DNA of 64,000 nucleotides from Achatina immaculata (lineage: Eukaryota > Mollusca > Gastropoda > Stylommatophora > Achatinidae): contig CM019692.1 in the NCBI GenBank assembly GCA_009760885.1, positions 53,893,262-53,957,261 of the forward strand, read 5' to 3'. A program made the position numbers and the translations under genes. The notes below the pieces were generated by a model. It was not told the origin of the DNA, made no database searches, and saw only the letters and a list, made by a program, of their open reading frames with translations. Positions within the stretch are counted from its first letter, which is position 1. Every line of letters starts with the position of its first letter. Of this stretch, positions 33,136 through 43,985 are shown one piece after another.

Positions 33136-33928
33136 TTATAATAAAAAGTAACCGGGATCTAGTGTCGTGTTCTTGATTGAGAAAGAGAAATGTTTTAATA
33201 CTGACAGGGAAAGAGGATTTTTTTTTTGGGGGGGGGGGGAGAATTATTTGACAAACTGGCCTGATGTTTAGAGGGGTAAAAATGCTGGAATACACAACGT
33301 GAAGCGAGACGTTTATGCAAATTCGTTGGAAGCCCTTTGTCTGAAATATTACCAGTGACAAATTTCTCAGAACCCACTCTCCACACACAGCTACCAGTGA
33401 TAAATTTCTCATAACCTACTCTCCAGGCACAGCTTCCTACAAGTCATACATGAGAGCTTTCTTTTCTTACAATTCTTACTTTTCCAGAAATTTTACTTAA
33501 ATACTGTGGCATTCTGTTATCCCAACTACTTTGATTAAAACAAGGATGACAACGTACTTCTGTCTTTAGAGAATCAGAACTGAGGATATTATCAAATTTC
33601 TGAACTTAGTGATTTACAACAAGGATACTATCATATTTCAGTCTTTAGTGAATTAAAACAAGGATATTATCCTTCTGTCTCTACAGACACCCAAATATGA
33701 CCGAGTTCCCTCCCTTGTTCAAGTATAATTGAAAAGTTCTTGCAGAATTTTTCAGTAAAGAAATGTGAAAATTTAATACAACTTAGTAGAATTTTCCAGC
33801 TTTAAAAGCGATTATTTCACATTTATATTTGCATAAAAATCCTCCGCTGTCTTTTTCTTCTCACTTTCAAATATTACTCGCATTAACAGCTTCTAACTGA
33901 TATACTTTATTTTATTTTATTTTGTCAG
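33136..33928. other. Intron D-E, remaining part
   Basis: Mostly unique AT-rich sequence with a poly-T/poly-G run at 33218-33240 and a weak repeat of 'AAACAAGGATATTATC' around 33538-33680. A T-rich tract leads into the exon E acceptor. No gene seen. Confidence 0.5.
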
Positions 33929-34210
33929 GCGTTGTACGCTTCAACGTGAACGGGTCAAGGTCGATCACGGTTGAGCCAGGATCTGACGTCAGCTTTGAGT
34001 GTAAGGTGTACGGGAACCCGACAGCTGTGGCCGTGCTGGTCGGGACTGGGTTAGGAAGAATCCAAGAAGAAAGATCTGACACTGATCTTTTACTGACTAC
34101 CCTCGCTAAAGTTCAGTGTGAGGACTCGGGCAGGTACACGTGTAAGGGGGTCAGTGGATTTGGTTCTACACCTGGAGATAGTCAGGCACACGTGGACCTC
34201 AATGTCAAGT
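33929..34210 (+). CDS. IgSF-like receptor, exon E (complete Ig domain, phase 1-1)
   Basis: The acceptor is TTTATTTTGTCAG and the donor is GTAAGA. Ninety-four codons form the clearest Ig domain of the protein: VEPGSDVSFECKVYGNP (B-strand cysteine) and KVQCEDSGRYTCKGVSG (F-strand DSGRYTC), ending AHVDLNVK. One sequon (NGS). Codon usage is visibly more GC-rich than the introns. Phase-1 borders on both sides are the usual arrangement for Ig exons. Confidence 0.93.
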
Positions 34211-34660
34211 GTAAGATTTAGTTTTCTACTGATTCCACTGGTTGTACATGATATCCCTAAAACTTTCTAAATCTTTTTTTCTAGATCATGTTACTGGACG
34301 TTCTAATTTTTGTCTGATTATAGGTAGCAATAAGACTGTCCTGTAGTGCAGGAATTTACATCAGATTTTTCGAAGACTTATTCCAGATGAGAATAATAAT
34401 TTCCTAGTTTACAACCGCTCTGGTGACAGAAAATACCTGAGGTGATTTTCCTGTACTTATGGACTCACCTAAATATTTTTTTGTTCCCTTTATCTTTCGT
34501 TGTTTCTTATTTCTCTTTCTTGTCATCGTTATCTCCGTTCTGAGTGGTTGCAAGTATTCAAGATTCAGTTTACCGTCAGACTTTACACTGGGGGACGGCG
34601 GGCAGGAGTGGGGTGGCAGGTGGGGGTGGGGTGCTACATTCACACAAGAGAAAAACAATC
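34211..34660. other. Intron E-F, first part
   Basis: Unique sequence with a G-rich patch at 34588-34632. No supported gene; open frames at 34404-34658 (-) and 34459-34686 (+) are not recognisable. Confidence 0.45.
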
Positions 34661-34664
34661 ACAT

Positions 34665-35385
34665 TCTGACTGATACCTGCATATAAGACTATAACGTCTC
34701 TGACTGATACCTGTATATAAGACTAGAACGTCTCTGACTGATACCTGTATATAAGACTATAACGTCTCTGACTGATACCTGTATATAAGACTATAACATC
34801 TCTGACTGATACCTATATATAAGACTATAACGCCTCTGACTGATACCTGTATATAAGACTATAACGTCTCTGACTGATACCTGTATATAAGACTATAACG
34901 CCTCTGACTGATACCTGTATATAAGACTATAACGTCTCTGACTGATACCTGTATATAAGACTATAACGTCTCTGACTGATACCTGTATATAAGGCTCTAA
35001 CGTCTCTGACTGATACCTGTATATAAGACTATAACGCCTCTGACTGATACCTGTATATAAGACTATAACGTCTCTGACTGATACCTGTAAAAAAACTATA
35101 ACGTCTCTGACTGATAACTGTATATAAGACTATAACGCCTCTGACTGATACCTGTAAAAAAACTATAACGCCTCTGACTGATACCTGTAAAAAAACTATA
35201 ACATCTGTGACCAATGCCTGTATACTAAAGTATAACGTCTCTAACTGTTGCCTGTATATTAGATTATAAGGTCTCTGACTGATGGCTGCATATAAGGATG
35301 TAACGTCTCTGACTGATACCTGTATGTAAGGCTATAACGTCTCTGACTGATGCCTGAATATAAGGATTTAACGTCACCTTGGCCT
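34665..35385 (+). repeat. Minisatellite, 34-bp unit, about 21 copies
   Basis: The unit is GACTGATACCTGTATATAAG plus ACTATAACGTCTCT. Some units carry AAAAAAACTATAAC in place of TATATAAGACTATAAC. Units at the right end are degenerate. Confidence 0.95.
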
Positions 35386-36477
35386 AAATTCTTCAGTTTT
35401 TCAATAACGTATGATCATTAGTCAGTACTAAAAAAAGAAATGTTCCATGTTTGTGTGACATAGAAAGATTGTTTTTTTCCCATATTTTCCATCACTGATC
35501 TCCACACTAGAAGGTTACGTGTTAAGCACACTACAAGATGATGTGGTCAGCATGCTACAAAGTGATTTTGTCATCACAGTACAATGTGATGTGGTTAGCA
35601 CACTATAAAATGATAATGCCAGAATGCTACCAGGTGATGTGATTACTACACTACCTAGATACTCTTATATCATTTAGTTTTTTACCTAAAATATTTTGTG
35701 TTTAGTCAGATTCAGACTGAGTCTCACTAACAAGTGTTAACATGGGACAAGCTAACATATCAGCGAAATAGAATACATAAGTGTGGGTACACAAGGCGTA
35801 TATATGGATATGTGAAAAAGAGACTGAGTTCCAAAATTTTATATTATTTGCTTTAGATAGGTTAGGTATATCTGATTTATGTACTTAATTAATGTTTAAA
35901 CTATAGCTTTTATATTATTATTATTATTATCTCAAACATTATTTGGATATCAGAGGTAGGAAATGGGAATAACCCAGCAACAAAAGATAGTACGAAGAAC
36001 ATCTTAGAGTTAAACGAGTACGGTGGAGGAAGGGACGAAGTACACTTCAGAAAATTGCGCAGTTCTTATAAAAAAGGGTAACGTAGACGTTGCAAAGGGA
36101 AAAAACTAAACCTGACAAGTTCTGAAAACAAAATTCCAGTACGGACAAGACCTTATTGCGCTAATGTGGTCTACTGAATTTTAAAAATAATTATTCTTGA
36201 CAAAAAACATTCACGGGAAAATGGTCACCAGGTAAAATGCTGGCCGCTAAAAGCCTTTTTTTAAATACCCTGGGGTTTTCAAGAATTATTTAGGGAAGAT
36301 TTGATTTAAAGCATTGCTATATCACACTGCTCTATTATCATTACAAAAAAGCATATCACACTGCGCTGTTATCATTACAAAAAGCATTGCTATATCACAA
36401 TCTTCTATTATCATTACAAAAATCAATTGTTAAAACTTAATAAATACTGATTTAAGGCATATTATTTTCTTCAGTCA
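35386..36477. other. Intron E-F, unannotated 1.1 kb
   Basis: AT-rich sequence. Weak internal repetition of GATGTGGTCAGCATGCTAC-like segments is seen at 35535-35645 and of 'ATCACACTGCTCTATTATCA' at 36320-36420. An ATT microsatellite is near 35912. No gene recognised. Confidence 0.4.
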
Positions 36478-37445
36478 TAGCTCTCTTACGTATCTTCATT
36501 CAGTCAGTTATTTGCATGTCCCTTGCGGAACTTTGCCTCGCTAACAGCACTCATGTAGGCCTCTCGGTTGTAAGCAAGATGCCCTGCTACTGATGCATTC
36601 ATTTGCAGATCATCAACGATGTCTTGCAGCCATCTTCGCCTTGGTCTTCCTCTCTTTCCTTTTCGCATACATGTACCCTTCCATGACGGTCTTCTCTAAA
36701 TTATCATGCGTTTAATGTGTCCAGAATATTTAAGTTTTCTTTGTTTAATCCTCTTTATTAGCCAGCCTTCTTCAATATTAAGTTCTTGTAGTATTGTAGC
36801 ATTTACATTGAAAGGCATTTATGTGTTTCTCAGCTGTTTTGTTAAGTGTCCAGGTCTCACAGACATATGTTGCGATGGGAAAGACGCTTGCCCTTAAAAA
36901 TCTTATTTTTGTAGTTCTGTCTCTTCCTCTCCACAGATTCTTTATTTGTTTTACTTTCTGAAGAGCGATAGATGTCCTCCCTTTAATTTTCCTCATTGTA
37001 TCTTAATTATTAGTTAGTAACGATCCAAGATATTTAAAACTCTCCACCTCTTCCAATTTTTCCTCATTGATAAATATTTCAGCTGCCTTGTTTGTTTTGT
37101 CAGTTATCATCAATTTAGTTTTATTTTCGCATTAAGATAGAGGTTTTGCTCTTCACTATTCTTACAGACTGACATAATTAGTTTTTCCATTCCTTTTTAT
37201 GTTGTGGACAGTAATACTGTGTCATCAGCATAGCTAATTTCTGGTATTTCATGACTTCCAATTACTATGGTATCGTAATATCCTTTGCCTACATTTTCTC
37301 TAACATTTCTCATTATATTTTCAGTATTCAAGTTAAATAAGTAAGGTGACAATATGCACCCCTGACGGACCCCTTGTTTTATTTGAAACCAAGTTGTTGT
37401 TTTACCATTTATTCTTACTGCTGCCTGTTGGTCTAGATAAAGGTA
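36478..37445 (-). pseudogene. LINE-C, RTE-like RT fragment
   Basis: In element sense: LYLDQQAAVRINGKTTTWFQ, IKQGVRQGCILSPYLFN (motif B), EISYADDTVLLS (motif C), then after a gap RTSIALQKVKQIKNLWRGRD and FPIATYVCETWTLNKTAEKH. Frames are broken around 37010-37190. The 3' end near 36490 matches the copy at 43376. The 5' part, with motif A and the endonuclease, is missing at the junction with a SINE at 37441. Confidence 0.8.
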
Positions 37446-37691
37446 AAGGTAAAATTCCCGTTTCCGTGGCATTAAGGCATATTGGGGAATACGGTGTTAG
37501 GCCCATATTTTCCATGACTTTCGGCACATGAAAGTGTGATGTGGTCAGTATCACGCCTGGCCGCTTTACCTTCCCAGAATTCTCGGGTACCCATTTTTAG
37601 AGGCTGGGACAACCTCGGGGCCTTTCTGGTGTGTACCAGAAAAAAATCCCACTGCTGGGACTTAACCCAGTACCACCGGATTAGCATGGTC
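37441..37691 (-). mobile_element. SINE-2 copy 1 (putative tRNA-derived)
   Basis: In element sense it begins with a tRNA-like head (TGACCATGCTAATCCGG, then GGGTTAAGTCCCAGC), continues through GTACACACCAGAAAGGCC and GGCCAGGCGTGATACTGACC, and ends with repeats of TTTACC. Two other copies (39536 and 62167) share the body in the same order and orientation. Size and tail fit a SINE. The tRNA head is degenerate, so that part is an inference. Confidence 0.65.
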
Positions 37692-37927
37692 ATATCTTAC
37701 ATCTTCTCATATCTTATATCCTTCCCGTGCCGTTAAACGTCACATATGGCTCGCAAAGTAGTTCGCCAATTTCTCCTGTCTTCTGTGAGTCTTTCAACCT
37801 CATCAAAGGATTTTATGCCTGTAATTTTGGCCTCTCTTAATAATGTCCTCTTTAGAGTTTCACGCGTTCTGCCTCTTTTTCTTCGGCCTGTTGTGTTCCA
37901 CTTGATAGCTTGTTTTAGGATTCTCTG
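37692..37927 (-). mobile_element. LINE-B, 3' end fragment
   Basis: In element sense it carries NQRIPKQAIKWN-like coding sequence, GRRKRGRTRETLKRTLLREA, and the end GGCACGGGAAGGATATAAGATATGAG. It shares the same 3' end as the copies at 44529 and 46598. It is joined directly to the mariner remnant on its 5' side near 37925. Confidence 0.8.
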
Positions 37928-38590
37928 AGTTTAGTTTTTGAAGATAGTCTACCAATAGCACACCTTCTGAATCCCAAAAGATGGAAGCCATCATTTTGCC
38001 TGTAAACAGAACCACCCTTGCTTTCTTTGGAGGTGGGGATCCATGATGTTTCCACTGCTTTGACTGTTCTTTGGTTTCTGGTCAAAAATGAACCCAAGTC
38101 TCATCTATAGTCACAAAGTGCTGAAGAAACTTTTCAGGATCTGTAAAAAACTGGCCAAGATTGACTCTTGACATGTTGAGACATTGTCGTTTGTGATCAG
38201 CTCCAAGAAGGTTCGGGAGCCATCGAGCAAAGACCTTTGTCATTTGAAGATCATTGTGGATAATGTCATGAACACGTTCCTTGGAGATGCCCCACTAAGT
38301 AGCAATGTACCGCTCAGTTAGTAGTCAATCCTCCATTATCATATGTTGGATTCTGCCGGTGGTTTCATCGATGGTTACCGTTCTTGTTCTTCCTGGACAG
38401 GGATCATCTTCCAGACTCTCCCTTCCATGTTTGAACTGAACTGCCCATTTCTTCACTGTGCTAGGTGCACTATCCCATAGAGTCTCTACCATATCCCCAC
38501 GGATCTCCTTCGATGATAAGCCCTTTATGCAGAGGTAGCTAATGACTGCTCGATGAGAAATTTTATATATTTTCTCAATTTCTGCCACCC
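37925..38590 (-). pseudogene. Mariner-type transposase remnant, 3' part missing
   Basis: The N-terminal 87 codons (38325-38588) are open: AVISYLCIKGLSSKEI, STVKKWAVQFKHGRESLEDD and PGRTRTVTIDETTGRI, the helix-turn-helix region of mariner transposases. Downstream the frame is broken but QRTVKAVETSWIPTSKESKG and LLGFRRCAIGRLSSKTKL correspond to the usual region around the first catalytic Asp and the WDSKG block. The last third with the final Asp is lost where LINE-B abuts. Confidence 0.82.
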
Positions 38591-38839
38591 ATTACCACTT
38601 CAGTAGCTTGTAAAAAACAATCGGTTGAAGTTAATTTCTTGAAACTTGGTGTTTAATTTTACATTAGCCTGATCTACACGTGCACCTAATATCAACTATA
38701 TGTTTCAAGTTTTTGTACCTTATGCCCAGAACTTATCAATCACCTCTCTTATCTGCATCATCTACCAAAATTCGCTCCTGTAAAAACAGAGATCAGCTGA
38801 AGACTGTTTTGTTGGTTCTACTGGAGTAGAAATGCTCAG
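38591..38839. other. Intron E-F spacer, possible mariner 5' end
   Basis: Sequence upstream of the mariner transposase start. No terminal inverted repeat could be identified because the other end of the element is missing. Confidence 0.35.
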
Positions 38840-38883
38840 AAGTATACGGTACAGTTTATATATATAAACTGTACCGTATACTT
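38840..38883. repeat. Perfect 44-bp palindrome
   Basis: The left arm AAGTATACGGTACAGTTTAT and its exact reverse complement meet around a TATA centre (38861-38862), with no mismatch and no spacer. It could extrude as a cruciform or fold as a strong RNA hairpin. It lies at the 3' end of a SINE. Confidence 0.95.
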
Positions 38884-38884
38884 G

Positions 38885-39220
38885 ATGATATATGAGTCGA
38901 AATAAGAAAAAAGGCTATAAGGTGAGCACGTAGAAGTGTATATGCAGGAAACTCTCTACCGTAGAGAGCGGAACAACAACACAACTCCTTCAGATCATCA
39001 GAGGAACTACCCCCCCCCACCCCCTCAGACAAATGTTTCGGCCCTTTAAACTCCTGACACTCTAAGGGGGGTGAGCCCCTCTGGGTTATGACTCCCAAAG
39101 GTCTTGTGAGTTGTTGCTTTTTTTTTCCCCGGTCCCGGGATCGAACCCATGATCTTCCAGTTGCCACTGCACTTTTTTGAAGTGCGTCTTTAGCGATTTA
39201 GCTACGGAGGACTGGTATTG
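38885..39220 (-). mobile_element. SINE-3, tRNA-derived
   Basis: In element sense: CCGTAGCTAAATCGCTAAAG (A-box-like) followed about 45 bases later by GGGTTCGATCCCGGG (a textbook B box of tRNA promoters), then a body with GGGCCGAAACATTTGTCTGA and a hairpin CTCTCTACGGTAGAGAG. The 3' piece AAATAAGAAAAAAGGCTAT plus GGTGAGCACG recurs at 39359-39400. The upstream poly-A-like run lies after the B box. Confidence 0.75.
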
Positions 39221-39535
39221 GTTGTGGCAAATGAAATTACTTATGTTGCCAATGCTTGTTTCGCGTACTCCACAGCCAGCATGAGGCCTTTTCTGCTGTT
39301 TCTGAAAGGCTTCTCAATGCCCTTACTCTTATATATATATATAAAGGAAATATGAGACGAAATAAGAAAAAAGGCTATGAGGTGAGCACGTAGAAGTGTA
39401 GAATAGACAACAACAAACGAATACTTTATTAATATTAAGAGCCAAGAAAACAACCAAACAACAAATAGACGCAGAGACAGCAACTTCTGACACAGATCCC
39501 CCTAGCTATGACGTCACTCAAGCAATCAGTAAAGT
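39221..39535. other. Intron E-F spacer with a partial repeat of the SINE-3 tail
   Basis: It contains a TA microsatellite near 39331-39345 and, at 39346-39400, a second copy of the GAAATATGAG...GCACGTAGAAGTGTA segment found at 38890-38940. Nothing else recognised. Confidence 0.5.
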
Positions 39536-39715
39536 AAAAGGTCAAGGTAACATTCCATTTTCCACGCCATTAAGGCATATTAGGTCCCATATTTTCCAGA
39601 TACCTGGAGCACGAAAGTGTCATGTGGTCAGTATCACGCCTGGCCGCTTTACCCTCCCAGATTTCTCTGGTACCCAGTTTTAAAGGTTGGGTGACCCACG
39701 GGGGGTCTTTCTGGC
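39536..39715 (-). mobile_element. SINE-2 copy 2 (body and tail)
   Basis: GCCATTAAGGCATATTAGG, GTCATGTGGTCAGTATCACG and CCTGGCCGCTTTACCCTCCC match the copy at 37441 in order. The tRNA-like head is missing: it stops at TCTTTCTGGCGTGTA, directly before the 28-bp array. Confidence 0.7.
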
Positions 39716-39721
39716 GTGTAA

Positions 39722-39990
39722 AAATGTGTGTGGCAGAGTTTAATATCTATAATGTGTGTGGCAGAGTTGAATATCTATAATGTGTGTAGGAGAGTTTAAT
39801 ATCTATAATGTGTGTGGCAGAGTTTAATATCTATAATGTGTGTGGCAGAGTTTAATATCTATAATGTGTGTGGCAGAGTTTAATATCTATAATGTGTGTG
39901 GCAGAGTTTAATATCTATAATGTGTGTGGCAGAGTTTAATATCTATAATGTGTATGGTAGAGTTTAATATCTATAATGTGTGTAGCAAAA
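39722..39990 (+). repeat. Minisatellite, 28-bp unit, about 9 copies (before exon F)
   Basis: The unit is TAATGTGTGTGGCAGAGTTT plus AATATCTA. The array runs up to about 27 bases before the exon F acceptor, so it occupies the branch-point zone of this intron. Confidence 0.95.
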
Positions 39991-40017
39991 TTCTACCTCA
40001 CTCTCGTCTTTCTCCAG

Positions 40018-40347
40018 GTCCGCCTGCTGTCAGATCTCACGTGCCCAGTGATATAAACCGGAAGTTCAACTTTGACCCTGGGAGCAACATCCTGGTAACA
40101 CTGGAAGTCTACGGGTACCCAGTTCCTACAGACTTTGGTCTACAACTAGGTCAAGGTTCATCATCTTCTGAGGTGGACAAGGACCAGTACTCCGTCTCGT
40201 CTGTAGAGCTGAATCCGCCCCTTGCTGTGCTCACTTTGATCATCTTCAGTAGAGACAATGGAGGACCTGAAACTTACGTGTTCAGGACATCAAACGGTGC
40301 AAACAGTAGCCTGGATTTTCAGTTTGAGGCTGGGAAATTTGAAGCAG
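40018..40347 (+). CDS. IgSF-like receptor, exon F (Ig-like domain without cysteines, phase 1-1)
   Basis: The acceptor is CTCGTCTTTCTCCAG and the donor is GTAACA. One hundred and ten codons, from PPAVRSHVPSDINRKF through DPGSNILVTLEVYGYPVP to RDNGGPETYVFRTSNGANSS. The layout follows exon E (VEPGSDVSFECKVYGNP against DPGSNILVTLEVYGYP; DSGRYTCKG against NGGPETYVFRTS), but both canonical cysteines are replaced (by leucine on the B strand and phenylalanine on the F strand). The only cysteine is formed at the splice junction with exon E. One sequon (NSS). It is the membrane-proximal domain. Confidence 0.88.
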
Positions 40348-40374
40348 GTAACAAATTTTGTGTCTAGTGTAGGG

Positions 40375-40790
40375 ACTTCGATTGGTTTATCTGAGAGACG
40401 TGTGTGTTGTTAGGACTTCCATGGGTTTATCTGATAGATTTGTGTATGTCGCAGTGATTTCCGTGGGTTTATATGAGAGACTTGTGTGTGTTGTAGTGAC
40501 TTCTATGGGTTTATATGAGCGATTGGTATGTGTTTTAGGGACTTCCATGGGTTTATATGAGCGATTGGTATGTGTTTTAGGGACTTCCATGGGTTTATAT
40601 GAGCGATTGGTATGTGTTTTAGGGACTTCCATGGGTTTATATGAGCGATTGGTATGTGTTTTAGGGACTTCCATGGGTTTATATGAGCGATTGGCGTGTG
40701 TTTTAGGGACATCCATGGGTTTATCTGATAGATTTGTGTATGTCGCAGTGATTTCCATGAGTTTACATGAGAGACCTGTGTTTGAGAATT
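40375..40790 (+). repeat. Minisatellite, 42-bp unit, about 10 copies (after exon F)
   Basis: The unit is GGGACTTCCATGGGTTTATA plus TGAGCGATTGGTATGTGTTTTA. The centre is nearly perfect and the edges diverge (TCTGATAGATTTGTGTATGTC). It starts about 27 bases after the donor. The 153-codon + frame and the minus frames are artefacts. Confidence 0.95.
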
Positions 40791-41300
40791 TGTTTGTCTT
40801 ATGGAGCTGGTTGTATTCGTTTTTATCATTTCACCAAAAGTAAATAAATATAACCCCGTATACACACCCCAAACATTATAACTAAAATGTCTCCCTAACC
40901 TAGACAGGATTTCTTAAAGTCCTATGATATCAGTCTACATAATCTGTTTCAGAAAATTCAACACTTTAATATAACATGATAGTTCATTACTGCTCATCTT
41001 TAAACCTGAAACTGATATTTGTTGTAATTCATATTTAGTTGCTGATTTTAAAATACAAACTGGTTGAATGCAAGAATGAAGAGATGCAGTAAGAAAGGAA
41101 AGTGAAAAGAAAAGAACTATCAGGAGTGTTTGTGTTGATGTTTCTTAGTTCTTTAAGTATTTCTTTAAGTAGTTTTTTGTTTCAAGGAGTCCTTTGTTTT
41201 AAGGATTTCTCTGTTTTTCAGGAGTTCTTTGTTTGCTCACTAGTCCCGAGCTGTCATATTTAGAACATATTTCGTTTATAAAGTTCTGTGACTAAAGAGA
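40791..41300. other. Intron F-G spacer
   Basis: AT-rich intron sequence with a loose TTTCTTTAAGTA/TTTTTAAGGA repetition at 41145-41230. No gene. Confidence 0.45.
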
Positions 41301-41304
41301 TTTA

Positions 41305-41560
41305 AAATTTGCTGTGGCTAAAAGAGCTTTATCATTTGCTGTGGCTAAAAGAGGTTTAGATTATGCTGTTGCTAAAAGAGGTTTAGATTATGCTGTGGCT
41401 AAAAGAGGTTTAGATTATGCTGTGGCTAAAAGAGGTTTAGATTATGCTGTTGCTAAAAGAGGTTTAGATTATGCTGTGGCTAAAAGAGGTTTAGATTATG
41501 CTGTTGCTAAAAGAGGTTTAGATTATGCTGTTGCTAAAAGAGGTTTATAATGTGCTGTTA
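41305..41560 (+). repeat. Minisatellite, 27-bp unit, about 9 copies
   Basis: The unit is GCTGTGGCTAAAAGAGGTTT plus AGATTAT, with GTTGCT variants. It is open in one frame (AVAKRGLDY repeats) because 27 is a multiple of three, but has no coding support. Confidence 0.95.
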
Positions 41561-41619
41561 GTAAAATAAGTTTAAAGGGAAATTCTTTTTTTTTTTTAAA
41601 TCAGATATTTGAAATCTGT

Positions 41620-41945
41620 TGATGTTGAGTGACTGTGACTGATATTGATGTTAGTGTGACTGTGATTGATATTGATGTTGAGTGACTGTGATTGATATTG
41701 ATGTTGAGTGACTGTGATTGATATTGATGTTGAGTGACTGTGATTGATATTGATATTGAGTGACTGTGATTGATACTGATGTTGAGTGACTATGACTGAT
41801 ACCGTTGTTGAGTGACTGTGATTGAAATTGATGTTGAGTGACTGTGATTGATATTGATATTGAGTGACTGTGATTGATATTGATGTTGAGTGACTGAATG
41901 ATACCGCTTTGAGTGACTGTGATTGATACTGATGTTGACTGATTG
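41620..41945 (+). repeat. Minisatellite, 26-bp unit, about 12 copies (before exon G)
   Basis: The unit is GTTGAGTGACTGTGATTGAT plus ATTGAT, degenerate at the ends. It ends about 110 bases before the exon G acceptor. Minus-strand open frame is an artefact. Confidence 0.92.
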
Positions 41946-42055
41946 TTAAGACAGTCCTGATTAATTTTCACTCTGATTGACCGGTAAGCTATGTACTCGT
42001 GCTATGGCTGATCTTGATGTTCACGAACTTCTAACAAAATGTCTGCTGGTTACAG

Positions 42056-42217
42056 ATTCTGCCTGGATGATAGCTTTCGTTGCAGTGATGTGTGTCTTCT
42101 GTCTGTCCGTTATCGCCGTCATCGTCATCTGTGTTATAAAGACACGGTGCCAAAAGAAGGATGGGCCCAGGATTTTAAACACTCTAGGAACTACACGGAA
42201 ACTCGATATCAAACAAG
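42056..42217 (+). CDS. IgSF-like receptor, exon G (transmembrane segment, phase 1-1)
   Basis: The acceptor is TGCTGGTTACAG and the donor is GTAACT. Fifty-four codons: DSAWMIAFVAVMCVFCLSVI then AVIVICVIKTRCQKKDGPR. About 25 hydrophobic residues followed by KTRCQKK give a single membrane helix with a positive inner flank, so the N-terminus is outside. The rest starts the cytoplasmic tail. Confidence 0.93.
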
Positions 42218-42334
42218 GTAACTGAATTAAAATAAGGTAGACCTCGACTTACGCCGGGGATTTGTATTCCTGGACGAACCAACGTATGTGTGTGTGTGTG
42301 AATGTGTGTGTGTGGGTGTGTACATGCGTGCGTG

Positions 42335-42605
42335 TCGCAGGGGTGTCCGGATTAGTACACTTACCTGCTAACCAGACGGCCCTTGGATCGATGTCGTACT
42401 AGGACGATATTCCTTTTCGGACGGACCAGCTCCAAAGTCAACCTAGCCTTTTAAAAAAATGGGCATCTGGAGTTTCCCTAGGAAAACAAAGGCATCGAGG
42501 ACAGGTGCTGCACCCCTACATTAAATGTTGTAGTGGCCTAGAAATGTGAAGGAACTAACACTTCACACTCTTGCCTAATGCGCAATCCCCGGGACCTAGA
42601 TATAT
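42335..42605 (+). mobile_element. SINE-1, most complete copy (tRNA-derived)
   Basis: The head GGGGTGTCCGGATTAGTACA and CTTGGATCGATGTCGTAC corresponds to degenerate A and B boxes. The body carries AAAGTCAACCTAGCC, GGGCATCTGGAGTTTCCC, AGGACAGGTGCTGCACCC, ATTAAATGTTGTAGTGGCC and TAGAAATGTGAAGG. The copy at 61000-61205, in the other orientation, has better boxes (TGGTCTAGTGG and GGTTCGATTTC). The middle of this body is the founder of the 21-bp minisatellite at 11980-17520. Confidence 0.75.
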
Positions 42606-42614
42606 TTTACATAC

Positions 42615-43010
42615 TTACAACTGACAAAGTCATAATGTAGTTTCCTAATGTAGTTCTGTCAGTTCTCTGACAAAATCTTAATGTAGTTCTGTTAGTTCTC
42701 TGATAAAATTGTAATGTAGCTCTCTTAGTTCTCTGACAAAATAGTAATGTAGCTCTCTTAGTTCTCTGACAAAGTCGTAATGTAGCTCCCTTAGTTCTCT
42801 GACAAAGTCATAATGTAGCTCCCTTAGTTCTCTGACAAAGTCTTAATGTAGCTCCCTTAGTTCTCTGACAAAGTCTTAATGTAGCTCCCTTAGTTCTCTG
42901 ACAAAGTCTTAATGTAGCTCCCTTAGTTCTCTGACAAAGTCTTAATGTAGCTCCCTTAGTTCTCTGACAAAGTCTTAATGTAGCTCCCTTAGTTCTCTGA
43001 CAAAGTCCCT
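42615..43010 (+). repeat. Minisatellite, 33-bp unit, about 12 copies (after exon G)
   Basis: The unit is CTGACAAAGTCTTAATGTAG plus CTCCCTTAGTTCT. Very regular from 42770 to 43005. Confidence 0.95.
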
Positions 43011-43375
43011 GGTTGAGGATTCTGACGTATTTAGGAAAGCACGCAGTGAGTTTTTCTTCATTTTTCTCTCAAAACTTAACGATAAGATCTCATGGCTGCT
43101 GTAAGCTTCTCTTCGTTGTAACACTCTCCTCTCGGTCTTGTTCATTCTCCCAGATCTCGCTAGTGAATTTGTCTGTCTGAGGCAATGAGCTGGAGATCGC
43201 TGGCCTTCATTCTCGTAGAGTAAATTCTCTTTTCTAACTTTTCGGACGTTTTATCTCTAAACCTTTACAAATAAGAACAAGCTCCTGATAAAACAGTTTC
43301 AGCGCAACGAATGATCAGTGCTCAGTTGACTGACGTGCAATGGTGTCGTATCAACATCTGTGTTCAGAACCATTC
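43011..43375. other. Intron G-H spacer
   Basis: Unique sequence with no recognised feature. It ends in a CATT microsatellite (43373-43394) that is the tail of the LINE-C copy. Confidence 0.45.
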
Positions 43376-43985
43376 ATTCATTCATTCATTCATTTGCATG
43401 TCCTTTGCGGACCGCTGCATCCTTAAAAGCTCTCCTGAAGGCCTCTGTGTTGTGAGCAAGATAGCCTGCTGCTTATGAGTCAATTCTAAAATCATCAACG
43501 ATGTCTTGCTGCCATTTTCGCCTTGATCTTCCTCTCTTTTTTTTCCCCATTATGTATCTTTCAAAGACTGTCTTCTCCAATGTCTCATGACGTTTAATAT
43601 ATCCAAAATACTTAAGTTTTTTTTTCTGTTTACTCTTCTTTACTAATCAACCTTCTTCAGTATTAAATTCTTGTAGTGAGGATGCATTTGTTCTTTTTGT
43701 GTCCATGATATCTGAAGGATTTTTCTATAGGATTTACATTCAAAGGCGCTTATGTATTTCTCAGCGGTTTTGTTAAGTGTCCAGGTCTCAAAGGCATATG
43801 TTGCGATGGGAAAGATGTAGTTCCTTAAAAAAGTATATATTTTTGTAACTCTGTCTGTTTCTCTCCATATCCTTTTTAGTTGTTTTAGCTTCTGAAGAGC
43901 GGTAGATGCCCTCCGTTTAGTCTCTCTCATGTGTTTCCAGTATTAGTAGTGTACCAAGATATTCAGAACTCTCCACCTTAGTTTA
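43376..43985 (-). pseudogene. LINE-C, 3' fragment, second copy
   Basis: In element sense: RRASTALQKLKQLKRIWRET, FPIATYAFETWTLNKTAEKY, ISAFECKSYRKILQISW, then a (GAAT)n tail at 43373-43394. It is clearly the same family as 36478-37445. The 5' truncation is near 43985. Confidence 0.8.

Noticed and set aside
39100..39215. tRNA gene on the minus strand
   Set aside because: The B box is perfect but the rest cannot form a full tRNA cloverleaf; it is the head of a SINE.
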